Source: Brachypodius melanocephalos
Taxonomy: Eukaryota; Chordata; Aves; Passeriformes; Pycnonotidae
Direction of reading: 5' to 3'
Assembly (NCBI GenBank): GCA_013398615.1
Contig: VZSR01003798.1
Span: 13,403,117-13,467,116, forward strand
Length of the DNA: 64,000 nucleotides
The notes under the pieces were generated by a model. The model was not told where the DNA came from. It was given only the letters and a program-made list of their open reading frames with translations, and did no database searches. The translations under genes were made by a program, and so were the position numbers. Below, in pieces: positions 24,155-36,469 of the stretch (position 1 is the stretch's first letter; the number at the start of each line of letters is the position of its first letter).

Positions 24155-27100
24155 TAATGCTGAAGGAGGAACCCAGGTGGTAATCATGAAGAAATTAAAA
24201 ATCTCTTTGTCTTTTGCAGAGTAACATGGGTTGCAACAAATTCCCATATTTTGCCAGTGCCTAATGAGCTGCAATAAGGTACCTTGCTGAAGCAAGAAGC
24301 CCTTTAAGGCACTCAAAAAAGACAAACTGCAATAAAAATATTAATGATTGAATGTGCAAGTTGCATGAGTTCTTAAGGACAGCTACCAATATTTGTCCTA
24401 ATTTTGTCTTTTGCAATTACGTGTTTACAGCTAGACTGTGCATTTATGTACCACCAGGTAATTTTTAAAGCACATAAAAACTTCTTCATTGTGTTTGTTT
24501 GACCATATAGCCCCCATTGATGTTTTACTGAGGTACAGAGAGGTGATTAACCCAAGGTCCCTGAGCGTGCAGGCGGCAGCTGGGTGGAAAAACACAGATT
24601 TTGTGCTATTTGTACCTCAGTGATCCTTCCCTGCAAGGGAGAGGTGACAGTAATAAGGTCATACAAGAGAATTCTCTGTGAACATTGAATATTTTCTCCT
24701 GAAAAGGTCCAGAAAATGCTTGAAGAAGGAGTGCTGAAAAATCAGTATGCTTCATGCTCTGTGTTTTGCACTTTTTTTTTTTCCCCTGAGGTATGTGACA
24801 TGGCAAAGTCGAAGAGCCTAGTAAATTATCTCCAAATAAAGAAACACAAAACCCCTAAAAAAATAAAAATGAAACCCACTGGCTTTGAGGCCATTTACAA
24901 AGCTGGAGGAATGTGAGGGTAGCACAGTCCAGAATTTAACATCTGTATCCTGCTGCTGCTAAAATATGGGTGTAGTCACAGTTGCTTGCCCTTTCGTTCC
25001 AAGGTGGAGGTTATTAAAATCCCTGACAATAGAAGCAGGTATGATTTAATAACAGCTGTTACCACAGACAGGACTGTGCCAGTTACCTTTGCATTGCATT
25101 TATATTTACAGAAACGAGTTTGTTCAGAGGAAAATTATCTGTCTGTGCATCTGTGCTGACATCAAAGCGTGTCTATTAAGTACTTCTTCCATGTAGCAGA
25201 GGATGGAAATGGAAAGATAACATCAGAAAATTAAGCATTTGCTTAAAATATTAAAATAAATGTTTAAAATAGTTAAACCAAACGATCAATTTCTGGAACA
25301 TCTTATTGTTGAAGGTGTTTTCATAATCAGCACCAACTTCCCCAGAGAAGATAAAGGGGAGAGGACAGATTCCACAATAACTATCAGGTTGCTTGTGAAG
25401 GTTACTACAATATTTGTCTTGCCCATTCCATGCTTTGCTATGCAGTCAGAAACAGATCTCAGTGTTTTCAAGAGCTGTTCAAGCATAATTAGAGACTCAA
25501 AATGAGTTGAAATCTCAGCTGGCGGCCTAGCAATTTGTTTTCATGCTGCAAGTCATTTCAGATTTATATAAGCATAACTTTTTGATGGAATTAGGGGATA
25601 TCCTCAATGCAAGCATCCCGTTACACCCCTGGTTTTGTGCAGGGTACAGAGCACTGGGTGTCCATCTGTGTGGTGTCTTCTGCCCCTTGGGGTGGCAGAA
25701 CCTTGGTAGCTGAGGTGCTGCTGTCTCTCAGAGGCAAAGGCTGCAATATAATCGTAACAATGTTATGTAAGGGTGCATTTGTTTCGTTTGCAATACGCTG
25801 CAGCAACAGGGTCATTGCTAAAAATATTAGCAGTGCAGGGAGAGAGGCTGCTCTGGAGCCTGGAGAAGGTTTCCATGGGGAGCAGGGCCAGGTGAGGTCA
25901 GAGCAGTGCCCAGGGTGCTCCAGAGGCCCTGCCCTGGCTCACTGCCTCCTCTGGCAGCTCCTTTGGGAGGTTTTCGGTGGAGTCCTCCGGCAGAGGGTGG
26001 AAGGTGCCTTTTCCTCAGTCAGCACAGACTGAGGAACCCCAGAAATGTCTTTATGTTCCTCCCTGGACCATGAGAGGGGCTGTTTGCTCAAGGGGTGCAG
26101 CCACAGCTGGGTGCACCCCTGAATGAAGAAGAAATCACTCCCAAACAACTTCAGATGTGCGACTTCTGCAAGGTCTCTGTTTCCTTACGTTCAAAGAGCC
26201 CTTTATTAAAGGACTGCATTCCTTGGCTGAATTAATTTCAGTTTCAAATACAAGCACCAACTTTTTAAACCAGGGAACATGCTGGTGCTTTAGAGTGCTA
26301 TTTTTCATTCTGTCTAGAGAATAATAGAATCCTGGTAGAGCAGGATGTCCCCAGGTGTACTTCTCACTGAGACTGTTCCCTTCTCTGTCCCTGACTGCCA
26401 CACAATAGAGTATTGGTGGGGCACTGGCCATCCTCACTGGTGACACATGACACTCTTTCCAGAAGGAGACTTGGAGGAGGGTCATGTAAGGACTATATTT
26501 GCCTTTTCAGTGCAGGCAGGAGGATGGAAAATGATAATTTTAATTTAAAAACAACACGAAGTTTATCTGCATATACAACACATACATTTGAGAGGCCTCA
26601 GCCAACTTATCCTTGAGAGCAGTGGAATTATTTTTGCAGTGGCATGGAAGAGGCTGTGATGTAGATAGCCTTCAGTTACCCAATTGACTCAGTTGGCTTA
26701 GAAACAAAATACTAATTTTAAAATGTAATATGGTACCTAATAAAATTTTAATTTAAATTCAAATAGCAACATTCCCATTGCTCACCATCCGGCTGGAGTC
26801 ATGACATTAAGTCATGTTTTGATAAGATCTCATTAGCTGTGTTGTAGTACTATAAAGTACCCAGACACTGACATGTTCTGAAGGCTCATTCACCTTACTG
26901 CTCTGCTGGCTCTCAGGTTGTGCAGGTTGTACAAGATGGGGCTTGTGCTGCTGCAGGGAAGCATCACTGTTCACACCCTTGTCCCTGGGCCTTTCGTGAC
27001 CATGCATGGGTAAAGCTGACCCTGCATGTATATGAGCAAAGGTTTTGCAAAGCTCACATTTTATTTGTTGGTTTTAATATAATGAGGGCAACAGCTACTG

Positions 27101-30100
27101 TATTATCTTGTGCATTTGCAGATATAATAACCATTGTACATGATTTGTAATCCTTCTCGAAGATGCTTATGTAGGTAGAGATAGTTTCACTGATTTTCCC
27201 AAGTGATCTAAGCGCTCAGTGGTTACCTCTCTAATTTATTTCTGTGCCAAGAATAATGAGTGTGTTAACTGCTCATGATGCAGCTCTGGCTGGGGAACAG
27301 AGAGAGGAGGTTTCATTTGAGTTATGGCAATACTATAGTGTTCACGGGGGAAAAGTGCCTCCACCTTCTTTCCTCTTCCATGTAAATCTCTGTCAACCCC
27401 TGCTACTGCTTCCAGATTACTTTTAAAGAGAAATAATTAATTATCTTCATAATCAATTTGTCAGGGCTATTAAGGCCTATTGCTGCAGCCAGGGCAATGA
27501 TACAGTTCGAGAAACAAAGAAGAGTAGGCTGGAAAGAAATTAGTCTGTACTGCAAGACAAATGTATAAAGAAGGTGTTTTTTCTAGTAAAGTAGTTTTGG
27601 GTGCTTTCTACGTGACCTAGGGGCTGGGCTTGCTTTTTTTTTTTTTTTTTTCTCCTCGTTTTGATATATATTGTTCAGAAACCAAAGAGATGCCCATGTG
27701 TGAAAATAGCATATGAGTACCCTGAGAGAAATATTTAGAAGTAGTACGCAATCTATTTGTCCAGCAGTGCATGTCTAAAAAGCAGCAGTGCATGTATTTG
27801 ATGTTAAATGTCAGTATGACACACAGCCAGGAGTCATAGGGTTGATTTCAAACTCTGTATTTATAATTGGGTCTTAGAAAAAAAATAAAAAATAGTCTGT
27901 GTTAAAGACTACTGCATCTAATGAGAAGCTTTTGAAAAATATGGGAAAAGAAATGAAGGTTCTATGGAAGACCTTCTTTGAAACACTTCTTACGTTTATC
28001 ATAAGAAACTGTATAAATCACTTCAGCATCTTGTTCTCAATTATCATATTTACTCATCTTAAAACAGAAGTCAGTGTTATGTGACTCACGGAAGTTTGTA
28101 CACTTGGCAAAAAAATGGGTTTCTCCAGCTTTGAAAAGGCTTTCAGAAATGTTTGCTAGTTAGGGAGCAAGTTTTATGGTGAGAAGCTGTATCTTTAATT
28201 AGATGTTAAAGCTTAACATTGGAAATACTCCACAAGCTTTCACAGAAAGGGACCGAGGGACTGAAAGAGCCACACTGACTGGACTTCACTGGGAAACTTG
28301 TCCTTGCTTTACCTGCTTGCAGAAGTAAAAGAATTTCAGTCCCTAGGCTCTTGCTTTAGCACTTTGCACAAGCATTATAATCTCACACGTTTAAAAAAGG
28401 ATGTGACAGTTCCAGTTTTTCAGCTGGCACATAGAGTTGAACTGACAGATGTGTAAAGGAAAGATTCAGCTAATGATATTGATATGATGTGGGTTCTGTG
28501 AGCCTAAACACTTGAATGAGAAACAGCTATCCAAGTGTGGTGAATAGAGCATTTTCCCTGTTAGCTTTGAGCTTTGCACTGTCAATGTTTCTGCTTTGAA
28601 TCCTTCTGTACTGACGGTGTAGGTTTAGCCAGATTAAAGCATTGTTCTGGTTAGAGCCTCTGGGCTTCGCTATTATATATTGTGGAATGTGGGGTCCTAT
28701 ACTAAAAGGATGGTTTCTCTGGTACTGAGGCAGTCAGGAGAATTTCTGACTGTGTATTTCTTAGATTTAAAGTTGCAGTTTGAATAAAGATACAACTGTG
28801 GGAATATACATTTATCTTACCAAATACTACTGCTTCCTGGGTAATGCACAACCAGTTTTAGAAGAACACAGCTGAGCCCTGACAGTCCTGGAGACAGATC
28901 CTAGCTGTGAGCTTCTCTGAAGAACTTCTCTTTTGGCAAATGTAAATCAGTTTACAGATCTGTTTGCAGTATAAGTGCCTAGAGAGCTGGACTGAATCTA
29001 ATCAGCTGAGAGAAATAAGTGAAGTTTGGACTCTGTATCAGTATAGGCAGTGTGATGACTCATAAAAATATCTCATTTAGTACTTCACATCTCTTTGAAC
29101 CTCTTGTTTACTGTGTTAAGCATAACCAGTATTACTCTGTGGTCAAGGCCTGATTTGTAAATTTTGAACTAAAATTGCATCTAGTTCTTTTTCTGAAAAA
29201 TGTCTTACTGAAAATGCATTACAGGTTGCAGTTCATGGGACCAAGTGTAAAATGCCCGTATGCTTTTTGAAGATTCTGAGTGATTCAGTGACAAATGGTT
29301 TCACTGTGCCTTTATACAGCCAATACCGTATAAATCTCAGTATAAACTGAAAAAACGAGCATCTAAGAATTTCTTGCACATGCATGATGACACATCATAC
29401 AGGACTACTGGAAAAATGTCAAGCAATTATCCAAGGAGTGAAGCAAGCCCTCCTGTCTCCAATGAGGTCCAGGTGCCCTCCCTCTGTAAGTCAGAGGATG
29501 CTTTCTGCCCACAGGTTCAGAAATCTGCAGCTGAGGTGATCTCTGTGCTTGAAGTGTGGTAAATGCTGTGTGAGTGTAGACACGCAGTCATGTTACCCTT
29601 GCCAGTAAATTCAGCTTAAAAAGCCCCCATCTTTGGCTGCTTATTCCTGCCTCTGTGCTCCAAGGATTAATTTTAAACCAGGGTCACTCCAGGTATCCCC
29701 ACGCAGAGTTACCCAGACACAGCTGTGGAGGGGGGCCACGGTGCCAGGGCAGAAATGAGTGGCCAAAACCACCAGCAGAACGTGGGGCTTTCATCATTAA
29801 TGCTGCCCACTGATTTCATGTGCTGTGGCACACCAAAGCCTAAAAGCCAGCCTGTGACGTGCTTTTCTTTCCTGACAACAACAGGTCAGGAAATAATGCA
29901 ATATCCTTCCACACTAAGCACTTTCTGTTCTAGTAGCCTCTCATGTAAATTGCCGTGTTGAAACTCTTACCTACACTGAAAACTTTTAAACTTATTTTAA
30001 ACACTTGTAGCGACATTTATGTAATTAAAAATACTAATATTAACCAAACTGTAACAGTTACAGATGAAATAGGACTTACTGCAAAACATGTTGTCCCTGG

Positions 30101-30686
30101 GAGCCAAATTTTGCTATTGATTGTGGACACAGCTAAAATAAAATATATAATATCACAGATAACCAGGTGTCTACTTAGTTGCTACAGACTAAAAATAACT
30201 GAAAAGCACTCTTAACTTTAAGATGGAAAGAATGTAGTGCTCAATGAACGTGCTTTAAATAAGATCCCTTGAGGATGTAGTCTGAATTACTGAAATATGG
30301 AGTTGAAACTCGTAAAACTCTGTTCTGCTGTAGTGTTTTATAACAAAATAATATTTTATGCACTCATGTCTTTATTATTATATAATAAAATAATGTTTGA
30401 TCCATTTATATTTTAGAATTATAATGATTTTGAAAGGGATCCCCAACAAAACCATCTCAGACCAGGGGTGACACCCCTGTGTAATATAATCATCCAATAA
30501 AATATAAGGTAAGAAACCTGCAGGGGGCACAAACAAGATAAATTGAGTTTCTTCCAGTGACCCAAACAGCGATCTTTAAGTGCCTTTTTTGTTGGTTTTT
30601 AATTGTTTTTAATATTTGGAGGTAGAAACAAAAGCAAACACCAAGATGGAAAGGGTTCATAACCCCCTGGGCGTGACCATCAGGAG
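24155..30686. other. Non-coding intergenic DNA
   Basis: No gene is supported. The longest open frame, 141 codons at 25,607-26,032, sits in a locally GC-rich patch (about 25.6-26.1 kb) and has no recognisable motif. Simple sequence includes an 18-base T run at 27,634-27,651. AT-rich stretches occur at about 26,715-26,765 and 30,345-30,420. Confidence 0.5.
27634..27651. repeat. T18 homopolymer run
   Basis: Eighteen consecutive T on the plus strand, following TTGC and followed by CTCC. No retroposed body is recognisable on either side, so it is listed only as a mononucleotide microsatellite. Confidence 0.85.
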
Positions 30687-30728
30687 CTTACTCACCTTAC
30701 CTTACTCACCTTGCCTTACCCACCTTAC
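30687..30728. repeat. Three-copy 14-bp minisatellite, CTTACTCACCTTAC
   Basis: Three head-to-tail 14-base units are visible: CTTACTCACCTTAC (30,687-30,700), CTTACTCACCTTGC (30,701-30,714) and CTTACCCACCTTAC (30,715-30,728). A decayed fourth unit follows (about 30,729-30,743). The complement of each unit contains GTGAGTAAG or a near match, which resembles a 5' splice-site consensus on the minus strand. No minus-strand exon is evident beside it. Confidence 0.85.
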
Positions 30729-30743
30729 TTACCTCCTGTAAAC

Positions 30744-33700
30744 CTTACTGAAGTTGCTCTTGTAAAGCAGGTGCTGCTGGGACAGAGCTACCAACTAAGG
30801 TAAAGATTACACTGGAATTAACTGGGTGTAATCTGGTGTTCCTACTTTTAAGCGCATCGTTGGTTCCTTGACTTGATGGATGTGTGCATGTGAATTTTAA
30901 AAGAATAGATGGAGCCTTGTACCAGTTGTAATAAGAAAGGCAAGAGGATAAAAATAAATTTGAGATTCTAAAAAACAAAATCTCAGTGGCAATAAAAATA
31001 GATTATAGATTATAAAGGTCAGTAATCTAAGTTTCTACATTTCTTGCAATTATGCAATAGTCTTTTTGGTGTGAAGAATTAAGAAGCAGATGAGCTCACA
31101 TTTTTGCATCATTATCTATAAACACTTTCAGCGGTGTAACAATTTTTAGTATATATTTTTGTGTTGAATTTAACAGTTTTCAGTACATATTTTCATTTTC
31201 TGTATGCATGCCCCTCTCAGTAACAAAAATGGGTCATGATAATTTCCCGTAGTACTCATTGCAAGTCTGATATTTGTGCTCAAGAAACTGTAGAAGTGAG
31301 CTCACCTTTCAAAACTATCTGGCTTAGAAAACCACACCTCTGCAACCCCCTGTCCTCCCCATCTTCTCTTTTCCTTGTAGTGGTGATGCTGTTTGGGTTT
31401 CAGAGAACAGTTTTGTCACTTTGTATCCCTGTGCAAGGGTTCCTGGAAAATTTCTGGGTTTAAATACAGAGTTGTTTGCCAGAATGGTAATTAAAGGAAT
31501 CAATTTTGTTAAGCTGGCCCTGGACTGCCTTTACAAATCACTGTGTTTGTAAGTAAGGAAGCCTGTGTGCATTCAGTCTTCACTTTTACTTTCTGAAGTT
31601 GCCTGTGCAGTTAACCTTTGGTGCATGTTGCTTGCTGTCTGGGCAAGCACTTTTTTAGGGTGAACTGCTAGTCATGCTCTCTAAAAGCTAAATATGATAA
31701 GTAGGAATTCTAGATCAGTGGAGCATGTGTGCTGCTGTCTGCAGTGTGGCTGTTTCTGGGGCTGGAATCACATCACCACTGAATTTGTGCCTGACTTTGA
31801 TTATTTTAACAGTCCCCTCTCTACCAAATAAACCTGGAGAAAGTTTGGACTTTCTGAATGTCTGACATTTTGACGTCCAGTGTCTGCTAACAGGGAAGCA
31901 TTTTGCAAAATCAGCCTTGATCAGCTGCAGCGCATTGAAGTTTACAGTCCTGTTCATAAAACGTCTGAGATGGGAAGTAGAATAGTTACATAACATTTCT
32001 GTAATGAATTTCTGTAATAAATGAGCTCTGCTGCCGTGAAGCACAACTAAAACTCACAGATAATATTTTCTTCAAGCAGTCTCAGATTTTGTCACTACAC
32101 AATTATACAGATGACAAAGTTTCTCCAAGACCTGGTCCAAACCATGGAAATGAGTTTCTTTTTATAAGGATATCCCAAAATAATAAGCAAAGAGGCTAGA
32201 TTTCAGCTCAACAGTGATACATTCTTTAAGTACTTTAAGGCTGAAAATAATGTTACATTGCCACTGCAACCTACTTTTACTTCTATCTCTACTTTTCCTA
32301 TTTGCTTACAAGTTGAAGAGATATTCAGGCTGAACAGAAAAAAATGCCCTTGCACTGTTTAAACCAAGTACTCTTTTTAAGGTGTTAAAAAGGAAATAAC
32401 AATTCGTTTAAACAGCAGGAGTTAAGACAAGCCACCTGTATGAAGATGTTGGGTTTATTCCCCTGCTGAGCATATCCAGCCTCTGGAGTGTACTTGAGGT
32501 ATGTGCTTTAACCTCTTAATGAGAGGTGAAGTACAGATTTTGGGATTTTGTCTTTGCCTAACAGTTCCAGGATGTGAGAGGCAGTGAATTACTGGAAGAC
32601 TCTGTTCCCTGGATATTGAGCAATTGTCTGCAGTGTTTTCAGAAGAGGCACTGCAGTGATATACAGCCCTTCATAGGGTCAGTAGGTACAAAGCTTTAGC
32701 TCTGTGGAAGTGGGAGGAAGATGAGAATCATTACTAGGCATCATGACTACATTAATTTTTTCCTTAGGGACTTGATTCATCAAGACACTGAAGTTCCGTG
32801 TCATTTTAAGGACATGGATTTCCCACAGCTTTCTGTAAACCACTTTTTTTACGTCTTGAGGTAGAAACAGATACTTTCTTCTCTTGTGGTTTGTATGGTG
32901 AGCTCTAATTTTCTCTTCCTCTTTTTTCTTTGCTCCTGAAATGCTGAAATCATGTGGCAACTACAAATACAGAATGTACAATATCAACTAAACTGCATGA
33001 CATAATTGATAATATATTGGCCTATTTATAGCTAAGCATCCCAAGACTACCTCGTAGGGCAGCAAAAGTGTCTGCTATCTCTGAAAGATCTTGCATGAAT
33101 TGTTCTCTTTCTGAGCCACACACACGCCACAAAAGCCACAGGAAGTTGTCTCTGCAGTGGCTGCGGTTCTGCAGTTTCCTTCTTCCCCATCTTTAAGTGG
33201 TCAAAACATTTCTTAAAAAGTTAAGCCAACACAAAGTAGAGAATAGACTTCCTGTTCTTGCAGTGTAACAGATACCTGTGCCCTCAGAAAGAAGGATTCA
33301 CACGTCTGACTGTCCTTCTGCGTCCTTTGAATCAGCGTAAGGTTATGGTTTGAACTTATGAAATAATAGTTTTATTTTTAGGTTTCCTACCAAGAAAATA
33401 TAATAGTACTTTTTTTAGACATCTCCCAGTAGCAGTTATTTAAAGGATGAGTAAAGCACTTGCTTGTCTTCAGCCCTTGACTTCCAAGACAATTTTATAT
33501 TTAAACATAGGGGTTAAAGATGATCCTGTTTTCAGGACTCACAAGGGTAGAATCAGAAATATGTTTTAAAATTCTGATCCCTTAGAACAGATGGGATTTG
33601 CTATATATCTGTATCTGACTGAATGTACTATATATATGATATATATATATACCTAAACACTAACACATACATCTCTCTTGCTGTATATGAATGTGTGTAT

Positions 33701-34276
33701 ATAAATATATAGACATCTGCTGTTTCATTAAAGGTTTTTAAAGGGAACACGTGAATACACTGGAATCCTAACAGTCCTAACAATATATAACTTGCTCTTT
33801 CAGACATGAATTTTGTAATATTTATTTAAAAATTTAAAAACCCACCCAAGGTTAAATAGGACTATAAAACTGAAAATTACTTGCACTTAAGGTAATACTA
33901 TGTTGACTTGACCAACATTTGATTTGGCATTTTCAGTACTGCTGATGGTAGATTTGCTTGTGAGCAATTTGTTAATGAAGAGATGCAAAAATTCTCCTGA
34001 AGGAAGAATTTCAAAGGACAGCAACATGATTCTGCTATTGCTTTGTACAAAAACAAGCAAAACTATTCATTAAAAAGAATTTGTATCTACCAAAAAATTT
34101 ATGCATTTTACCAATGCTAATAGAATAAGATGGCATTTCTGGCTCCTCAAATTTGTATCAAGAGTAGAGATGAAGATTTAAATAACTCGTGGATGGAAAG
34201 AGAAGGAAGATGGTGGAGGAAAGAGGAGAAGGGACAAACAATAAAAGGTAAAATGAAAAAAAGGAAAAGGAAAAGA
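30744..34276. other. Non-coding DNA upstream of the purine array
   Basis: Short overlapping open frames only, the longest about 109 codons on the minus strand at 31,715-32,044. There is no recognisable gene or transposon. The sequence becomes strongly purine-rich on the plus strand from about 34,196, leading into the tetranucleotide array. Confidence 0.5.
33601..33712. repeat. Interrupted (AT)n / (TA)n dinucleotide sequence
   Basis: Runs of alternating T and A occur at 33,601-33,608, 33,627-33,637 and 33,639-33,652. A GTGTGTATATAAATATATAG segment at about 33,692-33,711 continues the pattern. This is an imperfect AT microsatellite, easily melted. No gene is linked to it. Confidence 0.7.
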
Positions 34277-34480
34277 GAAGGAAGGAAGGAAGGAAGGAAG
34301 GAAGGAAGGAAGGAAGGAAGGAAGGAAGGAAGGAAGGAAGGAAGGAAGGAAGGAAGGAAGGAAGGAAGGAAGGAAGGAAGGAAGGAAGGAAGGAAGGAAG
34401 GAAGGAAGGAAGGAAGGAAGGAAGGAAGGAAGGAAGGAAGGAAGGAAGGAAGGAAGGAAGGAAGGAAGGAAGGAAGGAAG
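34277..34480. repeat. Perfect (GAAG)51 tetranucleotide microsatellite
   Basis: From 34,277 to 34,480 the plus strand is an uninterrupted GAAG repeat: 204 bases, 51 units, with no substitution. It is flanked on the left by an 80-base impure purine tract. Because four is not a multiple of three, the array reads through all frames as a repeating tetrapeptide: Lys-Glu-Gly-Arg on the plus strand and Ser-Phe-Leu-Pro on the minus. That produces two long-looking frames (34,130-34,546 plus and 34,158-34,529 minus), which are repeat artefacts. The perfection suggests a young, unstable and probably length-polymorphic locus. Assembly may have fixed its length arbitrarily. Confidence 0.98.
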
Positions 34481-35189
34481 ATAGGAATCTCTTTAGTCTC
34501 TGTGGGGCAAGTGAGCTATGAATATCCATCCATTGTAAACCCCTAGCAGAAGTCCTTCCTTGTTAAATGGTCTCCCTCCTTGTTAAATTCAGTATATGGA
34601 CTGGCAGCATTTTCTTATCCAGTGTAAGATGATACAAAAATGGCACCTCCATCTTTCTTCGCTTAATATTTTTCTTTCATATTTTTGTTTATTCCCTGTG
34701 TTTCTCCCAGCACTTTAATAACTGCTTTTCTTTCCCATGGTCCTTCTCCCTCATTTTAGGGAATCCATCTCCACCTCGGTTTGCATGCCTTCAGTCCTCT
34801 TTCATTCCCTTGCCTCATCTTGGTTGATCATCTGTACTCTTTGCAGCCTGTCCTCCTCCCCAGCCTGTAGGTCTTGTCCATCCTCCCCAGAACTATTCAA
34901 GGAGAGAAAGATGAAAGGGAACGATTATTTTACCCTACAGTTTATCAGGTCATCCTCCCTTGAGTTTCTTTTCATGCGTCTCCACACCTTGAAATCTTCC
35001 CCCTCCTTCCTGTTGTGATCTCAGCCTTTTCCTTCCTGCCTGCTCTGGTGAATACTCTGGCAGTGAAGCATGTGGGCATAAAACCCGTCACATCCCGCCT
35101 TCTGCATGTGTAGATAGAGTTTAAAAAAAAAAAGAAAAAAATAATCGGAGGCTTAGTTACATGTAGCAATGAAGGAATAGAAAAAGCGC
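34481..35189. other. Pyrimidine-rich non-coding DNA between the array and the CpG-rich patch
   Basis: The plus strand is C/T-rich (about 34,540-35,030), with many CTCC, TTCC and CCTC words, then an A run at 35,122-35,141. The 93-codon frame at 34,737-35,018 is rich in Ser, Leu and Pro because of this composition. No gene is supported. Confidence 0.45.
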
Positions 35190-35500
35190 GGTGGTGTTTT
35201 GATGGCAGGCGCCGGCGGAGGGGCTCTGGCAGGAGGCCAGGCTGCAGCCCGGGATCGCTCCCGTGGAGCCGAGGCACTCCGGAGGGGAAGGAAAGGGCGA
35301 AACCGGGTGTTGGGGCACTCCGGGAGCCGAGTGTGGGAGCGCTCGGGTGTCAGACAGCCGGGGACGGTGCTGACACAGGTCCCTGGAGCTGACACAGGTC
35401 CCTGGAGCTGTGGGGCTGTCCCGGTGTGTGCTGCGGAGCGGTCCCGGTGGGCTCTCCCTGCCCTGCCCAGTCCGCACTCCCCGCGCCATGGTGGAGGAGT
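35190..35500. promoter_or_regulatory. Small isolated CpG-rich patch upstream of the main island
   Basis: About 300 bases are abruptly GC-rich and contain many CpG (for example GGCGCCGGCGGAGG, GGAGCGCTCGGG, GCGGAGCGGTCCCGG). AT-leaning DNA lies on both sides. It ends near CCGCGCCATGG, an optimal start-codon context opening a 36-residue frame (35,488-35,598). It lies roughly 1 kb before the main CpG island. It could be an alternative or upstream promoter with its own first exon, or a GC-rich repeat fragment. I cannot choose from sequence alone. Confidence 0.4.
35371..35408. repeat. Two exact tandem copies of a 19-bp unit
   Basis: TGACACAGGTCCCTGGAGC occurs twice head to tail (35,371-35,389 and 35,390-35,408) within the CpG-rich patch. 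The copies are identical, indicating a recent duplication or conversion. Confidence 0.9.
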
Positions 35501-36469
35501 TGGCCCTTCCCCCTGATTTCGGACTGCTGCCTTGGGAATTTGCTTCAGCTATTTCCTGGAATATGAATTTGTTTATTTTCAAAAGAGAACAAACGTAAAA
35601 CTCATACAGTAGCTTTGGGTAGGGCGTTTCTTGGTGGAAGAGTGACTTGGAATTTGTGCCTCTTTTTAAGAATTTAAGTACTTCTGGAGATTGCGTGGGA
35701 CACAGAAGCAGCTGGTAGCACATAAATAGTACAACTGCAAGAAAATTGTGGCCCTGATACCATGGCTTTTACTGTCATATATATCTCATGAAATGTTTGC
35801 AAAGTGAGTGCAAAGTACTCCCGTTTTGGTTTGGGATTTTTCTCACCTACTTTGCTTTCACTGGAACCTTATGTACCTGATTAGTCATGCCACTTGGGCT
35901 CTTATCTAATTCTAAAGAGTAAATTAAGCAACATCAGAAACTATGGACCATAGTGATGTGGCTAATAAACAGAGTGTGCCATTTTTTCACTCGATTTTGA
36001 AGCACTTTAATGGGTGATGCTTCTGGAAGTCGTTTGTTTAACTTATGACTTGGCCCTACAAAATTTGGGGGTGTGCTCAGCTTTCTGTGGCATGAGCCAC
36101 CCCGAAAGTCAGAACTCCAGCTGCATTTTCAGACAGCCTCGTCGTGCATGGGTTGGGCATCCAACGCCCAGAAGTAAAATAACATTTTTAAAGCCCTTCC
36201 TTTTAAATAGAAAACAAAAATTGCAGTATTTCTCTTAGTGCTTAACTAAATACTTACTTTGTAAAAGACACTAAAAACACTTTGACTAAAATACTGGGAA
36301 AAGTTTATTTTTCAAAGCCACAGGCAGCAGTTCATGGTGCTATAGGAAATGCTAAGGCTATGCAGTCACCACCGTAAAGCAAAGCAAATCTCACAAGTTG
36401 TTTTCTTTTTGTGTCTTTATTGCTTTTATCTCAAGAACAAAATGTACAATTAAGGAACTCGAAAGCTAA
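35501..36469. other. Non-coding DNA between the small CpG patch and the main island
   Basis: Composition returns to AT-leaning with few CpG. There is no recognisable exon, repeat or RNA gene. The longest frame (36,014-36,238, 74 codons) has no recognisable motif. Confidence 0.45.

Noticed and set aside
25607..26032. 141-codon plus-strand frame in a GC-rich patch
   Set aside because: Low-information sequence with no family resemblance; splice sites and conservation cannot be shown.
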